Assembly: GCF_928391935.1 (NCBI RefSeq) | Contig: NZ_CAKMTD010000010.1 | Span: 16,444 to 80,443 of the forward strand | DNA length: 64,000 nt | From: Rothia nasimurium | GTDB lineage: Bacteria > Actinomycetota > Actinomycetes > Actinomycetales > Micrococcaceae | Reading direction: 5' to 3' | Shown: in pieces, positions 35,397 through 44,340 of the stretch | Layout of the letters: each line of letters opens with the position of its first letter | How positions within the stretch are numbered: position 1 is the stretch's first letter | Translations under genes and position numbers: made by a program | Notes under the pieces: generated by a model | What the model was told of the DNA's origin: nothing | Database searches by the model: none | What the model saw: the letters and a program-made list of their open reading frames with translations, nothing else

Positions 35397-36851
35397 TTAC
35401 TTGCCGGTGTATTCCCAGACGCGGACGTAGTCAACCTCAACGGCGCAGTCAGCGGTGGTGGAGGCCAGGCCGCCCCAGTAGGCGTTGCCTGCCTGCATGC
35501 AGAGGCGGATGTTGAACTTCTCGCCCTTGGGCAGGGCTGCCTGGTAGCGGGGGTCTTCAGAGGAGACGAAGAGGTACTCAACACCGTCGAAGAAGAACTT
35601 GATACCAGCAGGGGTCTTCTCGATAGCCCAGGTGTGGTATTCGTCTGCCAGGTTCTGGCCGAGGACGGGGATCATCGCTGACTTCTTAGCGGTGTTGCCC
35701 TGCTGCTGGCCGTAGTGGACGGTGCCTTCTGAGCGGTTGGAGATGTCAACCTTCTGCTTGCCGGAGGTGTAGCCGTAGGACTCGGAGATGTCGATCTCGC
35801 CCAGGAGGGAGGTCTTGTCGGGGCGCATCCAGATGCCGCCCCAGGCACCGATGTGCTCAACGGTGGAAGCAGGCTGCTTGGCGCGGTATTCCAGGCGGAA
35901 GTACTCGGAGGAGAACTTGCCCATGGTGTCGATGTAGCCGGTGCCCCATTCGCGCAGCTTGCCGTCCTTGTAGGTGACGGGGGTAGCCAGCTTCTTGAGC
36001 CAGATCTTGGCTGAGGAATCGCCCATGGTGACGGCTTCCTTGAGGTTGACGCCGGAGTCGTAGTTCAGGTACTTCTTATCGCGGACGTTCCACTTGGTGC
36101 CGTCGATGGCACCGTTGTTGAAGTCGTCTTCGAAGATCATCTTGCCCCAGCCAGCGGCGGTCAGGGAGCCGCGGTGCTCGCCCCAGTTGTCAGCCTTAGC
36201 GGCGGTCAGCTCAATGGCGTGGGTTGCGGGAGCGGTCTTGCCTGCGTAGACGGAGGCAGCGGTGCCGACGCCTGCGGGGGTGGAGGTGAATGGGACGTTG
36301 TTATCGTCGAAAATCAGGTTTTCTGCTACACCATTGACGATGGCCTGGGCAACGAGGCGGGTTGCGCGGACGGAGAGGGCCAGGTCGAAGGAGAAGGTGC
36401 CGGCGGGTGCCTTGGCGGCCAGAATCTTCTGGGCCAGGACGGTGGTGCGTCCTGCCATGGTGCGCTCGATGATGAGGCGCAGGCGTCCGGCATTGTTGAG
36501 CTCGATGAGAGCTGCGTAGTTGTTGCGGCCGTCGGTGGTGCGGCGGGCGTGGACACGGGTGTAGATGGCGCCGGTTGCAGGACGGGAGGTGGTGAAGGTG
36601 GCTTCCACTAGAGCGTCTGATGCCTTGAGGCCTGCAGCGGTGAAGGTTGCTGCGTTGGTGAAGGCCTGGGCGAAGGGGGAGGTGTAGTTGACGTCTGCCA
36701 GGGGGACTACACGCATGGTTCCTGACTTGAGGTTGGCACCGTTGAGGGGGGTTGCGACGGTGGCTGCTTGGGCTGACTGGGTGGTCAGTGCGACTGCTAC
36801 TGCGGTTGCGGCGGTCAGGGAGAGGAAGTTGCGACGTGATACGGAGATCAT
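35397..36851 (-). CDS. Tat-exported glycoside hydrolase family 16 protein
   Basis: 484 residues. Twin-arginine signal (SVSRRNFLSLTAATAVAVAL, cut after SAQA near residue 29). Residues 30-215 form a beta-rich module without a clear family. The C-terminal 260 residues look like a GH16 jelly-roll, with the catalytic ExDxxE as EIDISE at about 352-357 and the surrounding HIGAWGGIWMRPDKTSLLG and HTWAIEKTPAGIKFFFDGV blocks. GH16 enzymes cut beta-1,3/1,4-glucans and related galactans, so it may attack fungal, plant or biofilm glucan outside the cell. It occupies the position where relatives have the amidase cwlM, between parB and trxA. Confidence 0.88.
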   Translation of the reverse strand: MISVSRRNFLSLTAATAVAVALTTQSAQAATVATPLNGANLKSGTMRVVPLADVNYTSPFAQAFTNAATFTAAGLKASDALVEATFTTSRPATGAIYTRVHARRTTDGRNNYAALIELNNAGRLRLIIERTMAGRTTVLAQKILAAKAPAGTFSFDLALSVRATRLVAQAIVNGVAENLIFDDNNVPFTSTPAGVGTAASVYAGKTAPATHAIELTAAKADNWGEHRGSLTAAGWGKMIFEDDFNNGAIDGTKWNVRDKKYLNYDSGVNLKEAVTMGDSSAKIWLKKLATPVTYKDGKLREWGTGYIDTMGKFSSEYFRLEYRAKQPASTVEHIGAWGGIWMRPDKTSLLGEIDISESYGYTSGKQKVDISNRSEGTVHYGQQQGNTAKKSAMIPVLGQNLADEYHTWAIEKTPAGIKFFFDGVEYLFVSSEDPRYQAALPKGEKFNIRLCMQAGNAYWGGLASTTADCAVEVDYVRVWEYTGK

Positions 36852-37835
36852 GGTTTGGGTTTCGCTTTCAGTTGTTTGGGTGGGAGGTTCTGGGTGGAAC
36901 CTTTTGGGGTGTTGGGTGGTTGCCTTGGGGAGGCTTCCGGGGTGACCCCTTGGGGAGGGGTCTCAAGAACTTGGGGAGTTCTTGGTGCTGGCTCCTGGGT
37001 GGGAGCCTCGGGGCTTTGGGGTTTGCCCCGTCGTGCTTCGGTAGATAACTTTACGGACGTTTGGGGGACAAGACAAGTCAAATGGGGGACAAAATTGATA
37101 CTTTCACGCGAAAGTTAAAATGTTTTACCATGTCAAGCCATTGTTATCTGGTGGAAAAATTTTTTGAAGATTTTTTGAATCTTGTCCCCTAAAGTGCATT
37201 ATTTGGACAAAATACGCAACAATGAACAGATAAAAGAGTTACCTGGGTGGATGTGGGGACAGGGTTTGGGGTGGTTTTGACTCCCCTGGTGGGGGACAGT
37301 GAGGCAAATGGTTGGGATATTTGTCCCCTAAAAGTTGCTGACTAGGTTATTTGCCCCCTTTCGGCCCCGCCTTGTCCCCCATTTTTACTTCCTGGGGGTG
37401 TGTTGTCCCCCTGTTTTTCAGCTTTACCTATCCTTTCTGTGGTCCCCTGGGGGTCCTGGTGGGCCTGTGGGGGTTTGTCCCCCTATATGTCCCCCTTTTG
37501 TCCCCTAAAGCTGGTTGGGTTCCCGGATGAGGGCTTGGTTTTTGATGGGGGTGGAAGGTGGAAAAAGCCCCAGGCGGCTTTCTGCGGGCCGAATAGGACG
37601 GGAGTGGGTAAATACTTCAGGAGGGGCTTGTTTGGCCCGGAGAGGGGCTTCTGTGGGGGCGATTTTTAGGGGCGGGACGCAAAATATGTATAAAAATACC
37701 GTATAGGATGCCAGGTGGGGTGAGCTTTGTGGCTCTTAGCAGGTGTGAGCTGCCCTGGGGGATTTTGCTCTTGCGGGGCGCTTGTGGGCCCTGCCGTTAG
37801 ACTGGGGTAAACCAGTACAAGAGGAGGTTATAGTG
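36852..37835. promoter_or_regulatory. Gene-free region with an iterated TGTCCCC motif
   Basis: About 1 kb without a credible gene. TGTCCCC (or GGGGACA) occurs at least 11 times between 37060 and 37505, mostly as TTGTCCCCTAAA or TTGTCCCCC, on both strands. It also contains an AT-rich stretch around 37085-37240. It lies upstream of the GH16 gene and of a small membrane-protein gene; an operator array for their regulation is possible. Confidence 0.6.
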
Positions 37836-38147
37836 ATGTCCCTGCAGGCCATGGATCCGGTGTTTATTGAGATTTTTGGATGGAGCTTTGGTGTCTTCCT
37901 CCTGCTGATTCCCTGGGGTCTTTGGGCTCTTGTTGTGAAGAAAAGGGTTCTGGTGAGCTCTAGGAAGGGGGATAAGGTTGGCGGACGGGCCTCGATAGGG
38001 CAATCTGCTGACGGTTTGGGGGAGTCTCTGCAACCTTTTGGTTCTGTTGTTGCTCCTGGGCGGTCTGCGTCCTATGAAAAGCCGGTAGATAGCTCAAGAT
38101 CGACCTCCCTGGTGCATGAACCGAATCAAGAAGATCCCCTCCCATAG
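37836..38147 (+). CDS. Small single-span membrane protein
   Basis: 103 residues from ATG 37836, with a GAGGAGG site 8 bp upstream (GTG 37833 also possible). One hydrophobic helix (IFGWSFGVFLLLIPWGLWALVV, about 11-32), then a basic stretch KKRVLVSSRKGDK and a polar, Ser-rich tail. No family is recognised. It is the only credible gene between the GH16 gene and trxA, followed by a parS site. Confidence 0.65.
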   Translation: MSLQAMDPVFIEIFGWSFGVFLLLIPWGLWALVVKKRVLVSSRKGDKVGGRASIGQSADGLGESLQPFGSVVAPGRSASYEKPVDSSRSTSLVHEPNQEDPLP

Positions 38148-38194
38148 GTAAGCCCTGGGGGCTTCCCCATCACTTATAGGCCCCCTGGCTCCCC

Positions 38195-38210
38195 TGTTTC
38201 ACGTGAAACA
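38195..38210. promoter_or_regulatory. parS site 5
   Basis: TGTTTCACGTGAAACA, full consensus, at the left edge of the AT-rich island. Confidence 0.95.
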
Positions 38211-39107
38211 TGCCCCTAGTTTGCTAGGGGCGTGGGCTTCTGTTCCTCTGCGTTTCTGCCTTCTGTTCAGGGTTTAGAGAATTCCAGAAAGGCAAGTGCT
38301 AAATACTAGAATAAAGCAAAGAAATTAAATGAATACTCCCCTCGGGGAGTTTATTTTTATCTTACAAAAAGATGTTAAGTATATTCTTCTTGTCTTTATA
38401 AGGGGAGGGGAAGTGGGTGGAAAAAGTGGCGTGGGGAAACGACTCAAGGGTGGAGGGTGAGATGTGAGAATAATTGGCAATAAGAAAAATTGATGTATAA
38501 AAAATCATTGAAGAAAGGAAAAATAATTTTGTTCTAAGAAATAAATTGGAAATCAGTGATTAGCAGTATAAATTGCCTCTAATAATGCACATTTAAGGGG
38601 GTAGCTCGAAGGGGTGTAAAAATGGTGATTAGTATGCAAAATCAACCCCTTGAGCGTTTTTTCGAACCTTTCTCGGACTGGTGGCCAAGGTTTCTCATAG
38701 TGTCTTGTGGCTGAGATATCTTGGTGTTTAGGTGAATGTTTGGGGTTTGAGAGTCTGGATATGGGGTGTCACCTTTTGGGTATAGGAATAGAAAATTCTT
38801 TGAGTTGGGTACCTTGCAGGATAGCTAATTTGGGTGGATGGCAAGAATTTAAAATAAATAAACATGGTATTTTAAGGAAAATACAGGAATGCTAATTGAG
38901 TCTAGCTAATTCTATATAACCCATCAAGGTTTTGAAATGTATTTATTATTTTGCATTTGCCAGGTTCTCTCTGAATAAAATTCTATATTCTAGCTTTATC
39001 TATGGGTGGGTGTAGGTAGGGTGGTGCGTGGTGTTAAATTGAGAAAACTGTTGCACGCATGCACCACCTGTTGCGTGTGCGCAACATTATTAGTGGTCAC
39101 CTTCTCC
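38211..39107. other. AT-rich island without credible genes
   Basis: About 900 bp of markedly lower GC than its surroundings, bounded by parS sites 5 and 6. It contains a small hairpin ACTCCCC/GGGGAGT before TTTATTTTT (38334-38357). An ORF at 38707-38895 has neither a ribosome site nor recognisable features and is probably chance. Likely foreign DNA or remnants. Confidence 0.6.
39049..39088. promoter_or_regulatory. Tandem operator-like palindromes
   Basis: TGTTGCACGCATGCACCA and TGTTGCGTGTGCGCAACA, starting 22 bp apart; the second has perfect 7-bp arms (TGTTGCG / CGCAACA). They sit in the AT-rich island near parS site 6, upstream of no obvious gene. Confidence 0.45.
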
Positions 39108-39123
39108 TGTTTCACGTGAAACG
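39108..39123. promoter_or_regulatory. parS site 6
   Basis: TGTTTCACGTGAAACG, 15 of 16 consensus bases, core perfect. Confidence 0.94.
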
Positions 39124-39279
39124 TCACCTGTCCTCCTGCCCCTAGCCTTACGGCCTGGCATAAGCCCTAGAGGAGCGGAATGCACACAAGCCCCTCAGAT
39201 TGCTCTGAGGGGCTTTATGGTCGGTTTCTAGATAAGAACCCGCTTCCCGTGGGGCTAGGCCCTCATAGGGGCTCGGGGC

Positions 39280-39600
39280 CTACTTGAGGAACTCTGCGAA
39301 TTCCTGTTCCAGGGCAGCCTTGGGCTTGGCGCCGACGGTCTGCTTGGCAACCTCGCCGTCCTTGAAGACGTAAATCGCAGGGATGGAGGTAATGCCGTAC
39401 TTCATGGCGGTGGCGGGGTTGTTCTCAACGTCCAGCTTGAGAACCTTGACCTTGTCGCCGTACTCTTCGCCCAGCTGGTCGATGATGGGGCCAACCATGC
39501 GGCAGGGGCCGCACCATTCTGCCCAGAAATCAACGATAACGGGCTTGTCTGACTTGAGAACTTCGTCAGCGAAAGTAGCGTCAGTAACCTGAGCTGCCAT
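39280..39600 (-). CDS. trxA: Thioredoxin
   Basis: 106 residues from ATG 39600 (MAAQVTDATFADEVLKSDKP); the longer frame upstream overlaps trxB and is discarded. Active site WAEWCGPCRMVGP near residue 30 and cis-Pro loop TSIPAIYVFKDG. It reduces protein disulfides using electrons from TrxB. It follows trxB by 31 bp in the same operon. An ACCCCCGAGAAAAGG-like site precedes the start. Confidence 0.97.
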   Translation of the reverse strand: MAAQVTDATFADEVLKSDKPVIVDFWAEWCGPCRMVGPIIDQLGEEYGDKVKVLKLDVENNPATAMKYGITSIPAIYVFKDGEVAKQTVGAKPKAALEQEFAEFLK

Positions 39601-39631
39601 AATGATTTTCCTTTTCTCGGGGGTGAAAAAT

Positions 39632-40666
39632 TTAGAGGGATTCCAGGTAGTGCTGGGCGTCGATAGCGGCGACGCAGCCTGACCCGGCGGCGGTAATAGC
39701 CTGGCGGTAGGTGGGGTCGATGACGTCGCCGGCGGCAAATACGCCGGGGACGGAGGTGCGGGAGGAGCGGCCGTCGACGGCGATGGTGCCGGCTTCGGTG
39801 AGCTCCAGCTTGCCCTCGACTAGGGCGGTGCGGGGGTCTGAGCCGATAGCAACGAAGACGCCTTCAACGTCCAGCACAGACTCTTCGCCGGTTTTGACGT
39901 TGGTCAGGGTCAGGCCTGAGACCTTGTCGTCGCCGTCAATGGTCTTAACGACGGAATCCCAGATGACCTCAATCTTCTCGTGGGCCAGGGCCCGCTGGGC
40001 CATGATTTCTGAGGCGCGGAAGGAGTCGCGGCGGTGAACCAGGTAGACCTTGGAGGCAAAGGAGGTCAAGAACAGGGCTTCTTCCAGGGCTGAGTCGCCG
40101 CCGCCGATCACAGCCAGGGCCTTTTCCTTGAAGAAGAAGCCGTCACAGGTTGCGCACCAGGAGACGCCGTGGCCTGAGAGGCGGGCTTCGCCGTCCACGC
40201 CCAGCTTGCGGTACTCGGAGCCGGTTGAGAAAATCACGGTCTTGGCCAGGTGAACTGACCCGTCGGTCAGAATGACCTTCTTGATGTCGCCGTCCAGTTC
40301 AACTTCAGCGACGTCCTCGTAGCGAATGTCAGCGCCGAAGCGTTCTGCCTGGGCTCCGATGTTGGTCATGAGCTCAGGGCCCTGGATGCCTTCAATGAAG
40401 CCGGGGAAGTTCTCAACTTCGGTGGTGGTCATGAGGTCGCCGCCGGGGGAGATGGAGGACGCGAATAGGATGGGCTTGAGGTTGGCGCGGGCCGTGTAGA
40501 TGGCGGCGGTGTACCCTGCCGGGCCTGAGCCCACAATAATGACGTTGTGGACGGTCTGGTCGGCGGTTTCGGTTGCTGCAGCAGGTGCGGTGTCAGGGGT
40601 GGCGCCTGCCAGGTTGAGGCCGGCTGCTGCGCCGCCGAAGAGGCCGCCGAGTGCTGAGTCGGTCAT
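39632..40666 (-). CDS. trxB: Thioredoxin reductase
   Basis: 344 residues. FAD-binding VIIVGSGPAGYTAAIYTARANL, redox-active CATC in GVSWCATCDGFFFKEK, NADPH-binding VIGGGDSALEEALFLTSF, and the FAD motif VFAAGDVIDPTYRQAITAAGSG. It transfers electrons from NADPH to thioredoxin. The first 38 residues (Ala/Gly/Thr-rich, GLFGGAAAGLNLAGATPDTA) exceed the usual length; no good internal start is visible, and a ribosome site (AAGGAG) precedes ATG 40666. Confidence 0.97.
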   Translation of the reverse strand: MTDSALGGLFGGAAAGLNLAGATPDTAPAAATETADQTVHNVIIVGSGPAGYTAAIYTARANLKPILFASSISPGGDLMTTTEVENFPGFIEGIQGPELMTNIGAQAERFGADIRYEDVAEVELDGDIKKVILTDGSVHLAKTVIFSTGSEYRKLGVDGEARLSGHGVSWCATCDGFFFKEKALAVIGGGDSALEEALFLTSFASKVYLVHRRDSFRASEIMAQRALAHEKIEVIWDSVVKTIDGDDKVSGLTLTNVKTGEESVLDVEGVFVAIGSDPRTALVEGKLELTEAGTIAVDGRSSRTSVPGVFAAGDVIDPTYRQAITAAGSGCVAAIDAQHYLESL

Positions 40667-40759
40667 GGTGCTCCTTTGAGTGGGTGAGACGTGATCTTGT
40701 GCAATATAACGGCGGGTGGGTGGGTCTTATTCCCACCCACCCGCCGGTAGGGCTAAAAC

Positions 40760-41986
40760 TTATTTGACGCTGATTTCAGCTAGGCGCAGGCCGAAGGGGA
40801 AGTTCCCGACGATGGGCTGGGTGAGCTGGGGGGCGCTGGTGAACTGGACGATGATGTACTCGGTGTTGCCGTCCTGGACGTCCTTGTTGAGTTCAACGGT
40901 GGTTTCACCGGGGTTGGCGAAGGTGCCGGATCCGATTTCTTTGGCGCCGTCGATAGAAGCGGAGGATGAAGCGAACACCTTGAAGGCGCCGCCGGTTCCT
41001 GAGATCTGGTTGATAGTCAGGGAATTGACGGTGGTTGCTTGATCGAGCTTGGCGGCCAGGTAGAAGGAGTCGGTGAGGCCACCGAAGTTAGCTGAGCCGA
41101 AGGCCAGGGAGATCCAGTGGGTTTCGGGGTTGCCGTCGGTGATGGTGCCGAGGAGGGCGTCGCTTTCAGCCATGAGGTTGGGGCTGGAGGGGACGGTGCG
41201 GGTGAAGTTGCCGTCCAGTTTGGGGGCTGGGAGCTTTTTTTCTTCGGTGGGGGTGGGGGACGGTGTGGGGGTTTTGGTGGCCTGGGCTTTTTGGGTGGGG
41301 GCGGCGGTGGTGCGGCCGAAGGCCTCCTGGGAGGCGTCAGAGTCGACCATGGCGCCAAGGCCAGTGAAGGCTACGCCTGCTGCAATGACGAGCAGGAGGA
41401 TGGCTGCGATGCCGATGGCCCATTTGCCGCCGTTGCGTTCGGGTGATTCTTCGCCTTCGTAGTAGCCGTCTTGTTCGGCGTCGTATTCTTCGAATTCGTC
41501 CTGGGGGACGGTTTCGATGGTGCGGGTTGCGCTGATGGGGGCGGTGGTGCCGGCGACTGCCGCAGTGCCTGCGGCGGCTGCGGGGCTTGTGTCCTTTGCC
41601 CGGACGTAGGTGTTGGGGGCGCTCATGGGCCCGGTGTCACCGAAGATCTCTTCGCCGAATTTTTCGGAGGAGCCGGAGTCTGAGTCGGTCAGCAGGGCGT
41701 CGAGGAGGACGTCGGGGCGGGCGTGGGAGGTGATGAGGTAGGTGCTGTCGCCGGTGTTGCCGAGGTCGAGTACCTGCACGTTGGAGCGGGAGAGGGCCGG
41801 GGATTTGCGGGCGTTGGCAACCAGCAGACGGTTGTGGGCGGGGTCTGCCACGACGATGGATACTTTGCGGGAGAGTACTTGGTCGAGGCCGTCGAGGACC
41901 TGGTCGCCGCTAGCGGTGGTGAGGACGTGTGCGGTGACCTTGTAGCGGTCGCCGAGCATGGTGCTCAGAGGGATCTGCTGTGTCAA
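40760..41986 (-). CDS. Pseudokinase-like membrane protein with extracytoplasmic discoidin-like domain
   Basis: 408 residues. The N-terminus (LGDRYKVTAHVLTTASGDQVLDGLDQVLSRKVSIVV) looks like the N-lobe of a Ser/Thr kinase but lacks catalytic loops. An acidic linker, one membrane helix (WAIGIAAILLLVIAAGVAFTG, about 210-230), a Pro/Thr stalk and a C-terminal beta domain (HWISLAFGSANFGGLTDSFYLAAKLDQ) like F5/8-type modules follow. In M. tuberculosis the pseudokinase and the extracellular domain are fused to MviN; here the module is a separate gene just downstream of murJ. A role in regulating MurJ through an FHA partner is inference. Confidence 0.8.
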   Translation of the reverse strand: MTQQIPLSTMLGDRYKVTAHVLTTASGDQVLDGLDQVLSRKVSIVVADPAHNRLLVANARKSPALSRSNVQVLDLGNTGDSTYLITSHARPDVLLDALLTDSDSGSSEKFGEEIFGDTGPMSAPNTYVRAKDTSPAAAAGTAAVAGTTAPISATRTIETVPQDEFEEYDAEQDGYYEGEESPERNGGKWAIGIAAILLLVIAAGVAFTGLGAMVDSDASQEAFGRTTAAPTQKAQATKTPTPSPTPTEEKKLPAPKLDGNFTRTVPSSPNLMAESDALLGTITDGNPETHWISLAFGSANFGGLTDSFYLAAKLDQATTVNSLTINQISGTGGAFKVFASSSASIDGAKEIGSGTFANPGETTVELNKDVQDGNTEYIIVQFTSAPQLTQPIVGNFPFGLRLAEISVK

Positions 41987-42048
41987 AGGGGTAGCCTCCC
42001 ATGCGGAAAGTAAGGTGGGTGATTGCGTCTGGTATCTGATATTACCTG

Positions 42049-43725
42049 TTAGCTTGCGGTGGTGCGGCGCCGGGCGCCGAGTTTGCCCAGAATTGGGGAC
42101 ATGAGGGTGTCGAGTTCTCGGACTCTGAAGAGTAGGAGCATGGCGTAGTAGGCGAGGCCCATGACGAGGCCGCCGACGAGGACGGTGATGAAGGCGCTTG
42201 TGCGTGAGGCCCAGGCGAAGCCGTCGAAGGTGTATCCGCCGAGGAGGTAGAGGGCTGCGACGCCTGCGAGTCCGGCTCCGAGGGAGGCGAAGGAGACGCG
42301 GGCGTGGGTTGAGATGATGTCTGCGACGCCGTAGTCGCCGAGGCGGCGGGTGAGGACGCGGTGGCTGAGGTAGACGGCCAGGACGTTTTGGAGGGCGTAG
42401 GTGAGGGCTAGGCCGTAGATGATGTGTTGGGGGGCGAGGCGGGAGGCGGTGAAGCCGAGGGCGATGATGACGATGGCTGAGATGAGTTGGATGTAGAAGG
42501 GGGTTTTGGCGTCTTCTTGGGAGTAGAAGACGCGGGTCATCATGAAGGCGATGGTGAGGAAGGGGCCGCCGAGGGCGATGACGGTGATGGTTTGGCCGAT
42601 GACGGCGCCTGCCTGGGGGGAGCCGCCGCCGAAGACCATGCCGATGGGGCCTGCGAAGATGATGAGGGCTACGGCGCAGAAGATGGTGGCGATGGAGGCG
42701 GTGCGTAGGCCGGAGGAGAGGGCTGCGGCTACCGTGGTGTGGTCGTCATCCTGGGAGGCGGCGGACATTCGGTTGAAGAGGACGGTGGCGATGGAGAGGC
42801 CGATAACTCCGTGGGGGAGGGAGTAGAGCATGGAGGAGTAGTTGAGAGCCTGCACGCCGGGGATTTGGATTCCTGCAGCGAGGAATTCTTCGCGGGCTCC
42901 GACGACGTCGGCGGCTACCTTGGTGAGGTACATGAAGGCGAGGTTGGAGATGACGCCGGTGGCCAGCGTCCAGCCTGCGAGGTGGGCTGCGGTGCTGAGT
43001 CCGATGCCGCGCCAGCCGAATTTCGGGCGGAGGGTGAGCCCTACTTTTCGCAGGGGGATGAAGAGAATGAGGGCCTGCAGGGCGACGCCCAGGGTTGCGG
43101 AGCCTGCCAGAACGAGGGTTTGGGTGGACGTCCAGCTGTCGAGGTTGTGGAAGGGCGGGTTGCTGGTGACGTCCTGGGGGCCGAAGGCGAAGATGAAGAG
43201 GATAAGGGCGGCGATGGCGACGACGTTGTTGAGGACGGGTGCCCACATGTACCAGCCGAAGGCCCCGCGGGCGTTGAGGACCTGGCCCAGGACGGTGTAG
43301 AGGCCGTAGAAGAAGATTTGGGGGAGGCACCAGAGGGCGAAGATCCAGCCGAAATGCTGCTGCTCGGGTGTCCATTTGCTGCCCATGACGGTAATGATGG
43401 GCCAGGAGAAGAGCAAGACCACGGCGGTTACTGCCGCGATACCGCTGACTGCCAGCGTCACCAGCCGGGAGACGTAGTCGGAGCCGCCGTCGTCGTGCTT
43501 GGCGGCCTTGATAATTTGCGGCACCAGCACAGCGTTAAAAATGCCGCCAGCTACCAGGACATAAATCAGGTTGGGTAGGGTGTTGGCGGTTTCAAAAATG
43601 TCGCCCACGGTGGTGGTGGCACCTAAGGCGACGGTGATGAGGAAGGTTTTGACGAAGCCTAGAACCCTAGAGACCAGGGTACCTGCGGCCATGATCGCGC
43701 TGGAGAGAGCACCGGAACGTGCCAC
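42049..43725 (-). CDS. murJ: Lipid II flippase MurJ (MviN)
   Basis: 558 residues with about 14 membrane helices. N-terminal SSAIMAAGTLVSRVLGFVKTFLI with the conserved Arg-Gly-Phe, and LPHGVIGLSIATVLFNRMS and KTPFYIQLISAIV in later helices, all typical of MviN/MurJ. It flips lipid-linked peptidoglycan precursors. Unlike the mycobacterial protein it stops after the membrane domain; the regulatory module is the next gene. It lies 20 bp after the NUDIX gene; the DUF6049-type gene found here in many relatives is absent. Confidence 0.95.
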   Translation of the reverse strand: MARSGALSSAIMAAGTLVSRVLGFVKTFLITVALGATTTVGDIFETANTLPNLIYVLVAGGIFNAVLVPQIIKAAKHDDGGSDYVSRLVTLAVSGIAAVTAVVLLFSWPIITVMGSKWTPEQQHFGWIFALWCLPQIFFYGLYTVLGQVLNARGAFGWYMWAPVLNNVVAIAALILFIFAFGPQDVTSNPPFHNLDSWTSTQTLVLAGSATLGVALQALILFIPLRKVGLTLRPKFGWRGIGLSTAAHLAGWTLATGVISNLAFMYLTKVAADVVGAREEFLAAGIQIPGVQALNYSSMLYSLPHGVIGLSIATVLFNRMSAASQDDDHTTVAAALSSGLRTASIATIFCAVALIIFAGPIGMVFGGGSPQAGAVIGQTITVIALGGPFLTIAFMMTRVFYSQEDAKTPFYIQLISAIVIIALGFTASRLAPQHIIYGLALTYALQNVLAVYLSHRVLTRRLGDYGVADIISTHARVSFASLGAGLAGVAALYLLGGYTFDGFAWASRTSAFITVLVGGLVMGLAYYAMLLLFRVRELDTLMSPILGKLGARRRTTAS

Positions 43726-43745
43726 GGGAATCCTTATCTACTTAG

Positions 43746-44249
43746 TTAGGTGAGCTGGTGAATGATGTATTCACGGGCGATTTCAGCAATGCGCCGCTCA
43801 TTGGGGAAGGAAAGTTTGCGGCCCAGGTCGTCGATATTGACCCAGGCGACGTCGACGGCTTCGTGGTCGGGGTCGTTCTCTGTGGTGAGTTCACCGCCGG
43901 TGGCCGAGAAGAGAAAGTGGTGGACGGTCTTGTGGACGCGGTGGCCTGACACGTTGAACCAGTAGTCGATGGATCCCAGGGAGGTGATGACGTCGCCGGC
44001 GATTCCGGTTTCTTCTTCGATTTCGCGGGCTGCTGCCTGGGCTTTGGTTTCGTCGCCTTCGGGGTGGCCTTTGGGGAGGCACCATTCGAGTCTGCCGCCG
44101 CGGTTGACGCGGGCGATGATGGCAACGGGGAGGTTGCGGTCATCGAAGTTGACGATGACGCCACCTGCTGAGACCTCCTCTACCGTGGGCATGGCAGCAA
44201 CGGGCGTGAAAGCCCGCCTCTTGGGTGCCCGGGGAATAGGAAAAGTCAT
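43746..44249 (-). CDS. NUDIX hydrolase
   Basis: 167 residues. Complete NUDIX box GHPEGDETKAQAAAREIEEETGI at about 64-86. The chain SAGGVIVNFDDRNLPVAIIAR..GRLEWCLPKG precedes it. It hydrolyses nucleoside-diphosphate-linked compounds; M. tuberculosis MutT4 sits at the same place next to cca and MviN. ATG 44249 is used; an internal start at MPTVEEVSAGG is possible. It is divergent from cca with a 91-bp shared promoter region. Confidence 0.92.
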   Translation of the reverse strand: MTFPIPRAPKRRAFTPVAAMPTVEEVSAGGVIVNFDDRNLPVAIIARVNRGGRLEWCLPKGHPEGDETKAQAAAREIEEETGIAGDVITSLGSIDYWFNVSGHRVHKTVHHFLFSATGGELTTENDPDHEAVDVAWVNIDDLGRKLSFPNERRIAEIAREYIIHQLT

Positions 44250-44340
44250 GTCTCTACCTTAACCGATAGAGCAGGGTGTGTGTTTAAATGCGGGGGTGTA
44301 AGTGGTAACTTGTGTGGTTTGCTGGCACGATTGAAGGGTT

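Noticed and set aside
38707..38895. 62-residue ORF in the AT-rich island
   Set aside because: No ribosome site, no recognisable domain, and length expected by chance in this stretch.
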